DNA from: Rhizobium sp. ICMP 5592
GTDB lineage: Bacteria > Pseudomonadota > Alphaproteobacteria > Rhizobiales > Rhizobiaceae
Direction of reading: 5' to 3'
Assembly: GCF_009498525.1 (NCBI RefSeq)
Contig: NZ_QSNT01000003.1
Coordinates: 699,977-763,976 of the forward strand
Length of the DNA: 64,000 bases
The notes under the pieces: model-generated
What the model was told of the DNA's origin: nothing
Database searches by the model: none
What the model saw: the letters and a program-made list of their open reading frames with translations, nothing else
Shown here: in pieces, positions 1 through 8,338 of the stretch
Numbering within the stretch: position 1 is the stretch's first letter
How the letters are laid out: every line of letters begins with the position of its first letter
Translations under genes and position numbers: made by a program

Positions 1-816
1 GGTGTTGCCGCTGTTGGAGGCGAAGATACCGGTCAGCGTGTGCGGATACATGAAGGCCGCCAGTGCCGAGCCGAGCGCCAGCGTCGCATAGGCGACATAC
101 TGGTTGCCGCCGAGCAGAAGATTTCCCGATCCCTTGGCCTGGAAAGCCGCATCGGCGGAAGCAAAGACATTGGCATAACCGCCGAGCTTGGCCGGGATGA
201 GCGCAACGGCCGCGATCACCACGATATAGATCATGATGTCCTTGACGAAGGCGATCAGCGCCGGGGCGCGAAGGCCCGCCGAATAGGTATAGAGCGCCAG
301 GATGATGAAGGCGACGGCGAGCGGGAATTCGCCATGCAGCCCCAGCGCCTTGAACACCGCCGTCATGCCGACGAGCTGCAGGGCGATATAGGGCATGGTC
401 GCGATGACACCGGTTGCGGCAACCGCCAGTTCGAGCGCCCGCGAGCCATATTGGCCATGCACGACATCGCCCGCCGTGACGTAGCCATGATCCTTCGCGC
501 GCCTCCAGAGAAGCGGCATCACCATGAAGACGAAAGGATAGACGACGATCGTATAGGGCAGTGCGAAAAAGCCATAGGCACCGACCGTGTAGACCAGGGC
601 CGGGACGGCAATCACGGTATAGGCCGTGTAAAAATCGCCACCGACGAGGAACCAGGTGATCCAGGTGCCGAAGCTGCGGCCGCCAAGGCCCCATTCGTCG
701 ATATGGGCAAGGGTCTTCGGCCTGCGCCAGCGCGCGGCGACAAAGCCCATGACGGTTACCAGCACCATGAAAAAGATGAAGACGGCAAGTGCCGTTGGGT
801 CGATATCAGTCATCAT
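1..816 (-). CDS. mctP: MctP-type monocarboxylate:sodium/proton symporter, C-terminal part missing
   Basis: Inner-membrane permease of the sodium:solute symporter (SSS) family. Reading the minus strand from an ATGATG at 816 gives a protein starting MMTDIDPTALAVF, with a first membrane helix and then the SSS-like stretch WITWFLVGGDFYTAYTVIAV. Hydrophobic helices continue without a stop to the window edge, so only about 272 residues of a protein normally near 500 are present. The start overlaps the end of the small DUF3311 gene by a few bases, a usual arrangement for acetate/monocarboxylate symporters. In Rhizobium leguminosarum MctP takes up lactate, pyruvate and alanine and needs the two-component pair MctSR, which lies just upstream here. 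The substrate range in this strain is inferred. The second ATG at 813 is an alternative start. Confidence 0.88.
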   Translation of the reverse strand, partial: MMTDIDPTALAVFIFFMVLVTVMGFVAARWRRPKTLAHIDEWGLGGRSFGTWITWFLVGGDFYTAYTVIAVPALVYTVGAYGFFALPYTIVVYPFVFMVMPLLWRRAKDHGYVTAGDVVHGQYGSRALELAVAATGVIATMPYIALQLVGMTAVFKALGLHGEFPLAVAFIILALYTYSAGLRAPALIAFVKDIMIYIVVIAAVALIPAKLGGYANVFASADAAFQAKGSGNLLLGGNQYVAYATLALGSALAAFMYPHTLTGIFASNSGNT

Positions 817-1003
817 GGCGCATGCTCCGGTAAGCGATCCAGGTCAGGAAAGCGGTGATCGGCACCCAGGCGAGCTGGTACCAATAAAAGAAGGGGAAAC
901 CGAAGAGAACCGGATCGTGACGGTTGTAGAAGGGGACCCAGAGCAGGCCAATATAGGGAATGACGAGCAGCCAGCAGGCCGCCGTCCCAAAGCGTTTATC
1001 CAT
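806..1003 (-). CDS. DUF3311 small membrane protein, partner of MctP
   Basis: Encodes 65 residues beginning MDKRFGTAACWLLVIPYIGL. Two hydrophobic segments (about residues 6-25 and 38-58) are separated by a short polar loop and followed by a charged tail (RSMRHDD). This is the DUF3311 pattern found just before sodium:solute symporters, where the protein is thought to assist or stabilise the permease; that role is inference. The start at 1003 was chosen because a GGGAGGT ribosome binding site stands about 7 bases before it. Upstream in-frame codons are possible but lack such a site. Its stop overlaps the mctP start, so the two are probably translationally coupled. The roughly 270 bases upstream separate it from mctR and should hold the mctP promoter. 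Confidence 0.85.
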   Translation of the reverse strand: MDKRFGTAACWLLVIPYIGLLWVPFYNRHDPVLFGFPFFYWYQLAWVPITAFLTWIAYRSMRHDD

Positions 1004-1248
1004 TTCCGATACCTCCCAAGCGGCGCGCAGGCGCCGCCTCGTTGCAGTTGTCAGAGTGGAAGGCGGTGCGTCGGGCCGGATCGCAGTATGGAATACTAGC
1101 AGGCCGAAGCCAATGAGCTTCTGGCTATGCGGAAACGGACTGACGGATGTAAATTCCTCCCAGCGGCCGCCATCGGCCAACCGCTGCTGAAGTCCTAGGG
1201 CGAGCCTGCCACTTGAACAAGATGGCCGCACACGCGAAGTACCGAGGA

Positions 1249-1266
1249 CTACCCACAAGTGGGTAG
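1249..1266. promoter_or_regulatory. 7-2-7 inverted repeat, candidate MctR operator
   Basis: The sequence reads CTACCCAC-AA-GTGGGTAG, a perfect 8-bp inverted repeat with a 2-base centre. It has the form of NarL/FixJ-type response-regulator sites (TACYYMT-N2-AKRRGTA). It lies between the mctR stop and the DUF3311-mctP genes, about 250 bases before the DUF3311 start. MctR has a LuxR/NarL-type DNA-binding domain, so this is a good candidate activator site; binding is not shown. Confidence 0.55.
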
Positions 1267-1273
1267 ACGGGCG

Positions 1274-1915
1274 CTAGACCGCTCTCGTCGCGATCCCGTG
1301 GTCAAGGGCGTAACGGATCAGCCCGGCTGTCGTTGCGATGCCGAGCTTCCTCTTCAAATTCTTGCGATGCGTTTCGGCTGTCGCAGGCGTAATCCCGAGT
1401 TCCTCGGCGATCTCGCGATTGCTCCTGCCGGTGACGATCAAACCCAGAATGTGACGCTCGCGCGGCGTCAGAGGGTTGGCTTCCATTCGTGCCTCGTCCG
1501 CCATCAATATGTCGCGAACACCCGAGGAAAAATAAGTTCCGCCGCTCGCCACAGTCTCAATTGCGCAGACGACTTCGTCCGTCGACACGTCCTTTAGAAT
1601 ATATCCGACGGCACCGTGCATGATCGACGACGAGATGTATTCGCGGCTATCGTGCATGGATAGCATCACGATCCGCGTATCCGGAAGCTCGCGACGAAAG
1701 AGTTCGATCGCATCGATACCGCTGAGCTTCGGCATGTTGATGTCCATCAAAGCCACTTGCGGGCGCCTCTGCCGCGCTATCTCCAAGCCGACCTGCGCAA
1801 GGCTTGCCGTACCAACCACCTCGATATGGTCAAAGGTCTCGAGCACAGCTTTCAGTCCATCGAGCACTACGGGGTGATTGTCGATCAGGAGAACGCTGAT
1901 CCTGTCTCTTGTCAT
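1274..1915 (-). CDS. mctR: MctR response regulator, receiver plus LuxR-type HTH
   Basis: Cytoplasmic transcription factor of 213 residues. The receiver domain (about 5-120) has the acidic residue D12, phospho-acceptor D58 in the ALMDINMPKLSG stretch, and conserved K108. A NarL/LuxR helix-turn-helix follows at about 149-205 (LTPRERHILGLI, then NREIAEELGI). The start codon overlaps the mctS stop by four bases (ATGA), so sensor and regulator are co-translated. In R. leguminosarum the MctS/MctR pair is required for expression of mctP. The same gene order here supports the assignment. It probably binds the inverted repeat at 1249-1266. Confidence 0.87.
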   Translation of the reverse strand: MTRDRISVLLIDNHPVVLDGLKAVLETFDHIEVVGTASLAQVGLEIARQRRPQVALMDINMPKLSGIDAIELFRRELPDTRIVMLSMHDSREYISSSIMHGAVGYILKDVSTDEVVCAIETVASGGTYFSSGVRDILMADEARMEANPLTPRERHILGLIVTGRSNREIAEELGITPATAETHRKNLKRKLGIATTAGLIRYALDHGIATRAV

Positions 1916-3288
1916 GCAGCATCCACCCTTGTGCCCGGCGAAGCATTGGCCGATTTCGGCAACATCGCCGTCAGTGTCGTGCCATCAGCCGTGCTTTGAA
2001 CGAGAAGCAGACCATGGAAATGTGCCATCCGCTCCTGCATGTTCCTCAGCCCAAGCCCTCCTTGGCCTTCTCCGGCGCCCTCAAAGCCTGTGCCATTGTC
2101 TGAAATCCTCAAGCGTGCACGCCCGCGCTCACTCCAAAGTTTGATCGCGAGAAGAGTCGCGCCGGAATGACGTTCGACATTCGTCAAAGCCTCCTGCGCG
2201 ACCCGGTAGAGCGCGGTACTGGCTTCCGGCTTTAATGTACTGGTGAAGCCTGCGGATTCGATCTCTGTTGCAATCCCGGTCCGCTCAGCGAAATTGTTCG
2301 CGAGTGCGGTCAGCGCCGCTGTCAAGCCGAGATCATCGAGCACGCGAGGGCGAAGATCATGCGAAAGCCGCCTTATGTCCTTGATCGCGCTGTTGAGGGC
2401 ATCCACACCCCTCTCGATCGTCGTGGCGGCATCGTCAACCTGGTTTCTGACCTTGCGGCTGGCAAGATCCATGACGTAGCGCACGCCGAGGAGATTCTGC
2501 GACACACCGTCGTGCAATTCGCGGGCAAGACGCGCGCGCTCCTCCTCCTGGGTATCGATCACTCTTTGCGTCAGCTCCTTGAGCCGGCTATCGGCCATCC
2601 GCCGCTCGCGGAACGTCAGCAGCATGCAGGTCGTGAAAACGACCAGAACGGCAGGAACGGCAATCAATATGACGACGATGAAGGTACTTTTTATATTCGC
2701 CCGCATGCCGGCATTGGCCGCCGCGGTCTGGGTGAAAATATCGTCCAGATAGACGCCGGTTCCGACAATCCAGTGCCATTTATCAAGGCTGACCACAAAG
2801 GACAGTTTATCGGCAGTATGGCCGCTGGAAGGTTTCTCCCATTTGTACTGGTGCAGACCACCGCCCCCTTTTGCCGTCTTGATGAGTTCGGCGATGACCT
2901 TGTCACCGTCGGGATCGGTCAAATCGAGCCAATTGCGCCCGTTGCGAAATCCTTCGCGCGGGTGAACGATATTGTTTCCGTCATAGTCGTAGACGAAAAA
3001 ATATCCGTCCGCGCCGTAGTCAAGTGACGTCAGGATCGCGGCAACCTTGTCCTTCGCCGCCTGGTCGTCCGGCTTTGCGTCCCGATAGATCACCTGGATG
3101 GCCGACACGGCGAGGTTTGTAAGGTTGACGATTTCTGCTTCCTTCGCCTTCAGCATGTTTTGTTCGAACGTCTCGATATTGCTCCTGGTGAGATTGGCCG
3201 ATTGCCAGGTAATGAAGGCGGTAATAGCCAGGATCGAAAAAACGAGAGGTACGAGCGCAAGCGCGATGATCTGGTGGCGCAGTGTCAA
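1912..3288 (-). CDS. mctS: MctS sensor histidine kinase with periplasmic Cache domain
   Basis: Membrane sensor kinase of about 458 residues. It has a transmembrane helix near the N-terminus (LALVPLVFSILAITAFI), a periplasmic single-Cache-type sensor region (GADGYFFVYDYDGNNIVHP ... HWIVGTGVYLDDIF), a second membrane helix (FIVVILIAVPAVLVVFTTCML), a HisKA_3 domain with the phospho-accepting histidine in LARELHDGVSQ, and a C-terminal HATPase_c domain (VAQEALTNVERHS, then GLGLRNMQERM). The Cache domain suggests direct sensing of a small carboxylate. I chose the TTG at 3288 because GGGAGG precedes it by about 8 bases. A GTG at 3315 would add nine residues but has no visible ribosome binding site. 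Confidence 0.82.
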   Translation of the reverse strand: MTLRHQIIALALVPLVFSILAITAFITWQSANLTRSNIETFEQNMLKAKEAEIVNLTNLAVSAIQVIYRDAKPDDQAAKDKVAAILTSLDYGADGYFFVYDYDGNNIVHPREGFRNGRNWLDLTDPDGDKVIAELIKTAKGGGGLHQYKWEKPSSGHTADKLSFVVSLDKWHWIVGTGVYLDDIFTQTAAANAGMRANIKSTFIVVILIAVPAVLVVFTTCMLLTFRERRMADSRLKELTQRVIDTQEEERARLARELHDGVSQNLLGVRYVMDLASRKVRNQVDDAATTIERGVDALNSAIKDIRRLSHDLRPRVLDDLGLTAALTALANNFAERTGIATEIESAGFTSTLKPEASTALYRVAQEALTNVERHSGATLLAIKLWSERGRARLRISDNGTGFEGAGEGQGGLGLRNMQERMAHFHGLLLVQSTADGTTLTAMLPKSANASPGTRVDAA

Positions 3289-3494
3289 CGATTGTCCCTC
3301 CCAAGAACCGACCACGAACCATGAGCCTAGTCGGACATGAATTCAACAGCTGTCGGCGCCGCCGCATGTGCGCCCGAAATCGGGCCCAGAGCCAGGCCGC
3401 ATGGGCAATGACAAAGGGCGGAAAGCGATGAGGTCTGGCTCAAGGCAAAAGGGTGCGGCGCGGGAAACCCTGCCCACCGATCCGATGCGCAACA

Positions 3495-4478
3495 TCAGGA
3501 AAAGGCGATGGCCCGGTCGATGTCTCCGAGTGGGCGGACGCCGGCGAGCAGCGCCCTCGCCTCTTCCTCGTCCTTCCTGATCTGCGCCACCAGCGGATCG
3601 AGGCCGTCGAACTTCAGTTCGGGGCGGAGATAGCCAAAGAAGGAGACGGAACAGATCTGGCCGTAGAGATCGCCGCTGAAGTCGAAGACGAAGGTTTCGA
3701 GCAGTGGCGCACCATTGTCGGTCACCGTCGGACGACGGCCGTAGCTGGCCACAGCATCGCGGATGATCCCATCGGCGGCGCGGAATCGCACGGCATAAAT
3801 GCCGGGTTTCAGTTCCACCTCCGGCGGCAGCCGCATGTTGGCGGTCGGGAAGCCGAGCGTGCGGCCAAGCTGTTCGCCGCCGATTACTTCGGCCTCGACC
3901 GTATAGCGATAGCCGAGCAGGCCGGCGGCCTCGGCCACCTCCCCTTCGGTCAGCAATGTCCGGATGCGGCTCGACGAGACCACATCGGTATTTTCATCGC
4001 GGAAGGCGTCGATCAACGTCACACCGAAACCATGCTTGCTGCCGGCGTTCATCAGGAAAGCCGGGCCGCCCTGGCGGTCATGGCCGAAATGGAAATCGAA
4101 GCCGGTGACGACTTCTGATGCATGCAGCCAGTCGATCAGGATGGAATGGACGAACTCATCGGCGGAGCGCTGCGAAAAGGCCCGGTCGAAAGGATATTCG
4201 ATGACGGCGTTGAAACCCATCGCTTCGAGGAGGCGCGCCTTCAGCGGCGCAGGCGTTACCCGGAAAACCGGCTGGTCGGGCCTGAAGACGGTGCGCGGAT
4301 GCGGCTCGAAGGTGAGCACCAGCGCCGGCACGCCACGCTCCCGGGCAATCTCCAACGCGCGCTCGAGCACGGATTGGTGGCCACGATGCACGCCATCGAA
4401 ATTACCGATGGCGATGACACCGCCCTTCAGAGTGTCGGGCAGCGGCTCGCGGGTCTCGTTGCGATGGAAAACGGTCAT
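3495..4478 (-). CDS. ribF: bifunctional riboflavin kinase / FMN adenylyltransferase
   Basis: Cytoplasmic enzyme of 327 residues that phosphorylates riboflavin to FMN and adenylates FMN to FAD. The N-terminal FAD synthetase half has the nucleotidyltransferase motif GNFDGVHRGHQ near residue 27 and later SSSRIRTLL. The C-terminal flavokinase domain has GRTLGFPTANM and the YGRRPTV segment. Length is normal for RibF. It lies 15 bases after a HAD phosphatase gene on the same strand, so the two are probably co-transcribed. The gap of about 200 bases downstream, before mctS begins, shows no clear hairpin terminator. Confidence 0.95.
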   Translation of the reverse strand: MTVFHRNETREPLPDTLKGGVIAIGNFDGVHRGHQSVLERALEIARERGVPALVLTFEPHPRTVFRPDQPVFRVTPAPLKARLLEAMGFNAVIEYPFDRAFSQRSADEFVHSILIDWLHASEVVTGFDFHFGHDRQGGPAFLMNAGSKHGFGVTLIDAFRDENTDVVSSSRIRTLLTEGEVAEAAGLLGYRYTVEAEVIGGEQLGRTLGFPTANMRLPPEVELKPGIYAVRFRAADGIIRDAVASYGRRPTVTDNGAPLLETFVFDFSGDLYGQICSVSFFGYLRPELKFDGLDPLVAQIRKDEEEARALLAGVRPLGDIDRAIAFS

Positions 4479-4493
4479 CGGCTACCACTCTCC

Positions 4494-5342
4494 TCAGACA
4501 AGGCGCGGCATCCACCACCTGGGCGACGCTTGTTCGCGCGCCAGGAAGGCGCCAAGCGCTGCCTCGTCGGTGTGACCGTCGACGACATATTCGCGGGCAT
4601 GGATGCCATGGCTGATATAAAGAAGATCGAGGCCGTAATCGAGCGCGCCGCGCACATCCGTCGGCATGCCGTCGCCGATGGCGACGACGCGCGACAGCGG
4701 GAATTCACCACGAACTTCGCGGGCTGCTGCAATCGAGGCATCATAGATCGGCTGATGCGGTTTTCCGGCAATCCGCGTCTCGCCGCCGAGCCGGTCGTAA
4801 TAAGCGGCCATGGCGCCGGCGCAGGGGATCATGCGGTGGCCGCGCTCGACCACGAGGTCGGGATTGGCGCAGATCAGCGGCACCTTGCGGGCCGCCCAGG
4901 CCGTCAGCATATCGGTGTAATCGTCGGGCGTCTCGGTTTCGTCGTCAAAGAAGCCGGTGCAGACGATGGCCTTGGCCTCCTCCGCCTCGACGCGAACCAC
5001 GTCCAGCCCCTCGAGAATGCCCGTATCGCGCTCTGGTCCAAGCAGGAAGACCTTCTTCGGGCCCTCGGCGATCAGGCGGCGGGTCACGTCACCGGAAGTG
5101 ATGATGCGGTCATAGGCGCTGTCGGGAATGCCGATCTGGCGCAACTGCTCGACCACCTTGGGTGCCACGCGGGGGGAATTGGTGATGAGGACGACGGTCA
5201 GGCCGGCGCTACGTGCCGCCTCGAGCGCTGCCGGCGCGTCCGGATAGGCGGAGACGCCATTGTGCAGCACACCCCAGACATCGCAGAGCGCGACATCATA
5301 ATCTCCGCCGATCTCGCGAAAGCTTTCGATACGCTTGCCCAT
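4494..5342 (-). CDS. NagD-like HAD superfamily class IIA hydrolase
   Basis: Predicted phosphatase of 282 residues (start MGKRIESFREIG). HAD motif I appears as LCDVWGVLHNG with the aspartate pair needed for the phospho-enzyme, motif II in the VLITNSPR stretch, and motif III/IV in VVAIGDGMPTDVRGA. The region between motifs II and III is the class IIA (NagD-type) cap. It resembles the alphaproteobacterial subfamily TIGR01459, whose substrate is not established. The start at 5342 is preferred over one 12 codons upstream because GAGG precedes it by about 5 bases. It sits directly upstream of ribF, which may hint at dephosphorylation of a flavin or sugar phosphate; this is conjecture. Confidence 0.86.
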   Translation of the reverse strand: MGKRIESFREIGGDYDVALCDVWGVLHNGVSAYPDAPAALEAARSAGLTVVLITNSPRVAPKVVEQLRQIGIPDSAYDRIITSGDVTRRLIAEGPKKVFLLGPERDTGILEGLDVVRVEAEEAKAIVCTGFFDDETETPDDYTDMLTAWAARKVPLICANPDLVVERGHRMIPCAGAMAAYYDRLGGETRIAGKPHQPIYDASIAAAREVRGEFPLSRVVAIGDGMPTDVRGALDYGLDLLYISHGIHAREYVVDGHTDEAALGAFLAREQASPRWWMPRLV

Positions 5343-5446
5343 GCAATCCTCGCACTCAAAGAAATCACGGGCTGACATCGCAAACCGGCCGGCAAATTAC
5401 AAGAGCGGAACGCAGGTTTTTGCGTTGCACCCCAACCGTGAGCGCC

Positions 5447-6883
5447 TCAGCCGGCAAGGCGAAGCAGGCAGCCGGCCAAAGCGGAGACACCAAGCACGGT
5501 CGCCACACCCGCCTTCTGGCGGAAGACCAGCACGACGGCGAGCGTGAAAAGCAGCAGCGTCGAGACGTCGATCGTCGCCCAGGCCGGCCAGGCGATGCCG
5601 GCGATCGGGACATTGGCGTAGTCGCTACCCTGGGCCTCGACGCGGCGGCTCCAAAGGACCAGCCGGCCGACATCGGCAAAGAGCACATGCAGGCCGAACC
5701 AGAGCGACAGATTGGCCATGACGCCGACGATCGCCGCGGTGATTGCCGCAAGGGCGGCCGACAGGCCCGCATGACTACGCAACCGCTCGATATAAGGCGC
5801 GCCGGCAAAGATGAAGAGGAAGCTCGGCGCAAAGGTCGCCCAGGCCGCGAGACTGGCGCCGAGGAAGCCCGCCGTCAGCGGATCGAAGCCGAAGGGATTG
5901 CGGAAGCCGGCCATGAAGCCGACGAAACAGAGAACCAGCACAAGCGGTCCCGGCGTCGTCTCCGCCAGCGCCAGTCCGTCCAGCATCTCGCCCGGCCGCA
6001 GCCAGGCATAGTGCTGCACCGCCGTCTGCGCCACATAGGCAAGCACCGCATAGGCGCCGCCGAAGGTGACGACCGCCATGCGGGAGAAGAAGGAGAAGAT
6101 GGCGCCGAAGACATTGGTTTCGCCGCTGAGCGTTTCGGCGATGATATCCTTCGGTCCATCGAGACCGTGGATCAACAAGAACGGTGCCTGCCAGATCGCC
6201 AGCCAGCATAGAAGGGTGAGAAGGGTTTTTCGCACACCGACGCTTCGCAGAGCGCTCTTGCCGATACCGGCAAGGGCAAATCGAGGCAATCGCGGCCGCC
6301 ATTCATCGTCGCGGTAGGCGCGGTGAAGCACCCGGCCATAGCCGGCAAGACCCGCCAGAAGCACCACCAGCGGAAACGGCAGGTCGAAGACGAACAGCAG
6401 TACGAAGCTGGCGATCGCGATGCCGACATGAAACCGCGTCTTCAGCGCCCGGCTGCTCAACCGCATCAGCGCCTGCAGCACGATCGCCAGCACCCCGGCC
6501 TTGATGCCGAAGAAGACGGTCGCCAGCAGGCTAGTGTCGTGAAACAGCGCATAGAAGGCCGACAGCGCCAGGATGACGACAAAGCCCGGCAGGATGAACA
6601 GGAGCCCCGCGACCAGGCCGCCGCGCCAGCCATGCAGCAGCCAGCCAATATAGGTGGCAAGCTGTTGCGCCTCCGGTCCCGGCAGCAGCATGCAGTAGCT
6701 CAGCGCATGCAGGAAGCGCTCCTCATCGACCCAGCGTTTCTCGTCGACCAGAACACGGTGCATCAGCGCGATCTGCCCGGCGGGGCCGCCAAAGCTCAGA
6801 ATACCGATGCGCGCCCAGACGCGTGTGGCCTCGCCGAGAGATGGGCTCACGGCAAGATCGTCAGCCAAAATGGTTTCGCTCAC
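5447..6883 (-). CDS. chrA: ChrA-family chromate efflux transporter
   Basis: Inner-membrane protein of 478 residues, the usual length of the two-domain (long-chain) ChrA proteins that expel chromate. Two homologous halves are visible. The first carries FGGPAGQIALMHR and PGPEAQQLATYIGW; the second has VTFGGAYAVLAYVAQTAV and TPGPLVLVLCFVGFM. About ten to twelve hydrophobic helices alternate along the chain. It overlaps by four bases (ATGA) with the upstream rhodanese-ChrB gene, so the two form a translationally coupled chromate-resistance unit. Downstream lies a gap of about 100 bases before the HAD phosphatase gene. Confidence 0.92.
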   Translation of the reverse strand: MSETILADDLAVSPSLGEATRVWARIGILSFGGPAGQIALMHRVLVDEKRWVDEERFLHALSYCMLLPGPEAQQLATYIGWLLHGWRGGLVAGLLFILPGFVVILALSAFYALFHDTSLLATVFFGIKAGVLAIVLQALMRLSSRALKTRFHVGIAIASFVLLFVFDLPFPLVVLLAGLAGYGRVLHRAYRDDEWRPRLPRFALAGIGKSALRSVGVRKTLLTLLCWLAIWQAPFLLIHGLDGPKDIIAETLSGETNVFGAIFSFFSRMAVVTFGGAYAVLAYVAQTAVQHYAWLRPGEMLDGLALAETTPGPLVLVLCFVGFMAGFRNPFGFDPLTAGFLGASLAAWATFAPSFLFIFAGAPYIERLRSHAGLSAALAAITAAIVGVMANLSLWFGLHVLFADVGRLVLWSRRVEAQGSDYANVPIAGIAWPAWATIDVSTLLLFTLAVVLVFRQKAGVATVLGVSALAGCLLRLAG

Positions 6884-7701
6884 GATTTTCTTGCCCCATG
6901 CGATACCCAGTCATGCTTTTCCTGCGTCGCGTCCCGCGCCCAACGATAAAGCGCGTCATAACACAGCATCCCCGCGTCCAGCTGTTCGATATCATCGGCG
7001 TACATGCGCGACAAGCCAAGTGAAATGGCAAGCAAACCAGCCGCCTGCGGTTCGAGGTTGAGCTGGTTGGTGTCAGCTCCCCTGACGACGCGGGCAAGGT
7101 GGTGAAGAGCCGGGAGTTCGAGCCGGAATTCTTTCACCATCGTATCGAAGGTGCATTCCTCATCGCGGTGGCTCCAAAATACTCCTTCCACATCGAAAGG
7201 TGTCGCGCCAAAACGCTCGGCGACGGCTTCGACCTCCTGAGCCGTTACATACAGGAACGACGCGTCGGGATCGACGAAGCGGCGGATCAGCCAGGGACAA
7301 GCGATACGATCGATCTTCGGCCGGGCACGGGTCACCCACACCGTTCGGCCGGAGGCGTTGGCATCAGGCATTATCGAGACCGGGATCAGCGGCAATCCGG
7401 CAAGCCGCCACGCGTCGAGGCCTCCGTCAAGAATTTCCGCCGTAGCACCGGCAAGCCGCAACCAGGCAGCAACGCCCTCGCTCAGCTTGCCGCCGTGCTG
7501 GCACAGGCAGACGACATTCCGCCCGCGAAACTCAGCGGACCAGGCCTGGATTTCGTGGTAATCTCGGCGAGAGGAGGCAGGCAACAGATAAGGATCGGCG
7601 TTGAAATCCTCGGCGTTGCGAACATCGAGTATCGTGGGAGCCTTCGGCGTACCCAGCAGACGAAGGAGCTTTTCAGGGGTGATAGCGTTGAACGAAGTCA
7701 T
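6880..7701 (-). CDS. rhodanese / ChrB C-terminal domain fusion
   Basis: Cytoplasmic protein of 273 residues combining two modules. Residues about 8-110 form a rhodanese domain with the active-site loop CQHGGKL, placing the catalytic cysteine at about residue 67. Residues about 125-265 match the ChrB C-terminal (chromate resistance) domain, with TRARPKIDRIACPWLIRRF and a Cys/His/Glu-containing HRDEECTFD stretch. ChrB proteins elsewhere sense chromate or help reduce it. The rhodanese module may supply a sulfurtransferase or redox step. No DNA-binding domain is visible, so it need not be a repressor like classical ChrB. It overlaps chrA by four bases. Confidence 0.85.
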   Translation of the reverse strand: MTSFNAITPEKLLRLLGTPKAPTILDVRNAEDFNADPYLLPASSRRDYHEIQAWSAEFRGRNVVCLCQHGGKLSEGVAAWLRLAGATAEILDGGLDAWRLAGLPLIPVSIMPDANASGRTVWVTRARPKIDRIACPWLIRRFVDPDASFLYVTAQEVEAVAERFGATPFDVEGVFWSHRDEECTFDTMVKEFRLELPALHHLARVVRGADTNQLNLEPQAAGLLAISLGLSRMYADDIEQLDAGMLCYDALYRWARDATQEKHDWVSHGARKS

Positions 7702-7844
7702 CTTACGTCCCTTTCAAAAAAGATGGACGCGAAACTCCGGCATGACGCCTCGTGGGGTATCCGCAAACCCCATACTATGAACAGTCCGGCAAAACCGACG
7801 GCAAGTCAATGAGAAAGCGTTTGAAAAAATTCACGGACACATTC

Positions 7845-7872
7845 TTGACTCGTTTAGCGCCCATCCCTAAAT
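7845..7872 (+). promoter_or_regulatory. groESL promoter, heat-shock type
   Basis: TTGACT at 7845-7850 and CTAAAT at 7867-7872 are separated by 16 bases. The extended -35 reads TTCTTGACTC, as in alphaproteobacterial RpoH or RpoD-like groE promoters. The expected start point falls at the first bases of the CIRCE element. Assignment to RpoH rather than the main sigma factor cannot be made by eye. Confidence 0.6.
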
Positions 7873-7880
7873 CTCCGTCG

Positions 7881-7907
7881 CTAGCACTCGCCAAGGCTGA
7901 GTGCTAA
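7881..7907. promoter_or_regulatory. CIRCE operator (HrcA binding site)
   Basis: The sequence is CTAGCACTC-N9-GAGTGCTAA, matching the CIRCE consensus TTAGCACTC-N9-GAGTGCTAA at all but the first base. It lies about 60 bases before groES and just after the predicted promoter, where bound HrcA would block transcription. It implies heat-inducible derepression of groESL. Confidence 0.95.
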
Positions 7908-7965
7908 CAAGCCCCATACGGATCCCCCGCTGATCCGTGAAGTCATTTGATCGAGGGATTAGACA

Positions 7966-8262
7966 ATGGCAAGCACCAATTTCCGCCCCCTTCATGACCG
8001 TGTCGTCGTTCGTCGCGTCGAGTCTGAAGAAAAGACCAAGGGTGGCATCATCATTCCGGACACCGCCAAGGAAAAGCCGCAGGAAGGCGAAATCGTCGCC
8101 GTCGGCTCTGGCGCCCGCGATGAATCCGGCAAGGTCGTAGCACTCGACGTCAAGGTTGGCGATCGCGTTCTGTTCGGCAAGTGGTCCGGCACCGAAGTCA
8201 AGCTCAACGGCGAAGACCTTCTGATCATGAAGGAAGCCGACATCATGGGCATCATCGGCTAA
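7966..8262 (+). CDS. groES: GroES co-chaperonin
   Basis: Cytoplasmic 98-residue chaperonin lid that forms a heptamer and caps GroEL. Family features are FRPLHDRVVVRRVESEE at the N-terminus, the mobile-loop region TKGGIIIPDTAKEKPQEGEI, and the C-terminal LLIMKEADIMGIIG. Length is standard. GAGGG lies about 9 bases before the ATG. It is the first gene of the groESL operon, 76 bases ahead of groEL, behind the CIRCE element. Rhizobia often have several groESL copies; whether this is the main, heat-regulated one is suggested by the CIRCE site but not proven. Confidence 0.97.
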   Translation: MASTNFRPLHDRVVVRRVESEEKTKGGIIIPDTAKEKPQEGEIVAVGSGARDESGKVVALDVKVGDRVLFGKWSGTEVKLNGEDLLIMKEADIMGIIG

Positions 8263-8338
8263 TCCAGCCGGTTCCCGATTTTTCCGATACAGCTGACGGG
8301 CCATAAACCCGGACAACGCGAATTCAGGAGTTCAAACA

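Noticed and set aside
1190..1225. Possible sigma-54 promoter before the DUF3311-mctP genes (TGGCAG element)
   Set aside because: The downstream GC element with TTGC at the right spacing is missing.
4122..5375. Long plus-strand open frame across ribF and the HAD gene
   Set aside because: It mirrors minus-strand genes with clear families and shows only Arg/Ala/Gly-rich shadow sequence.
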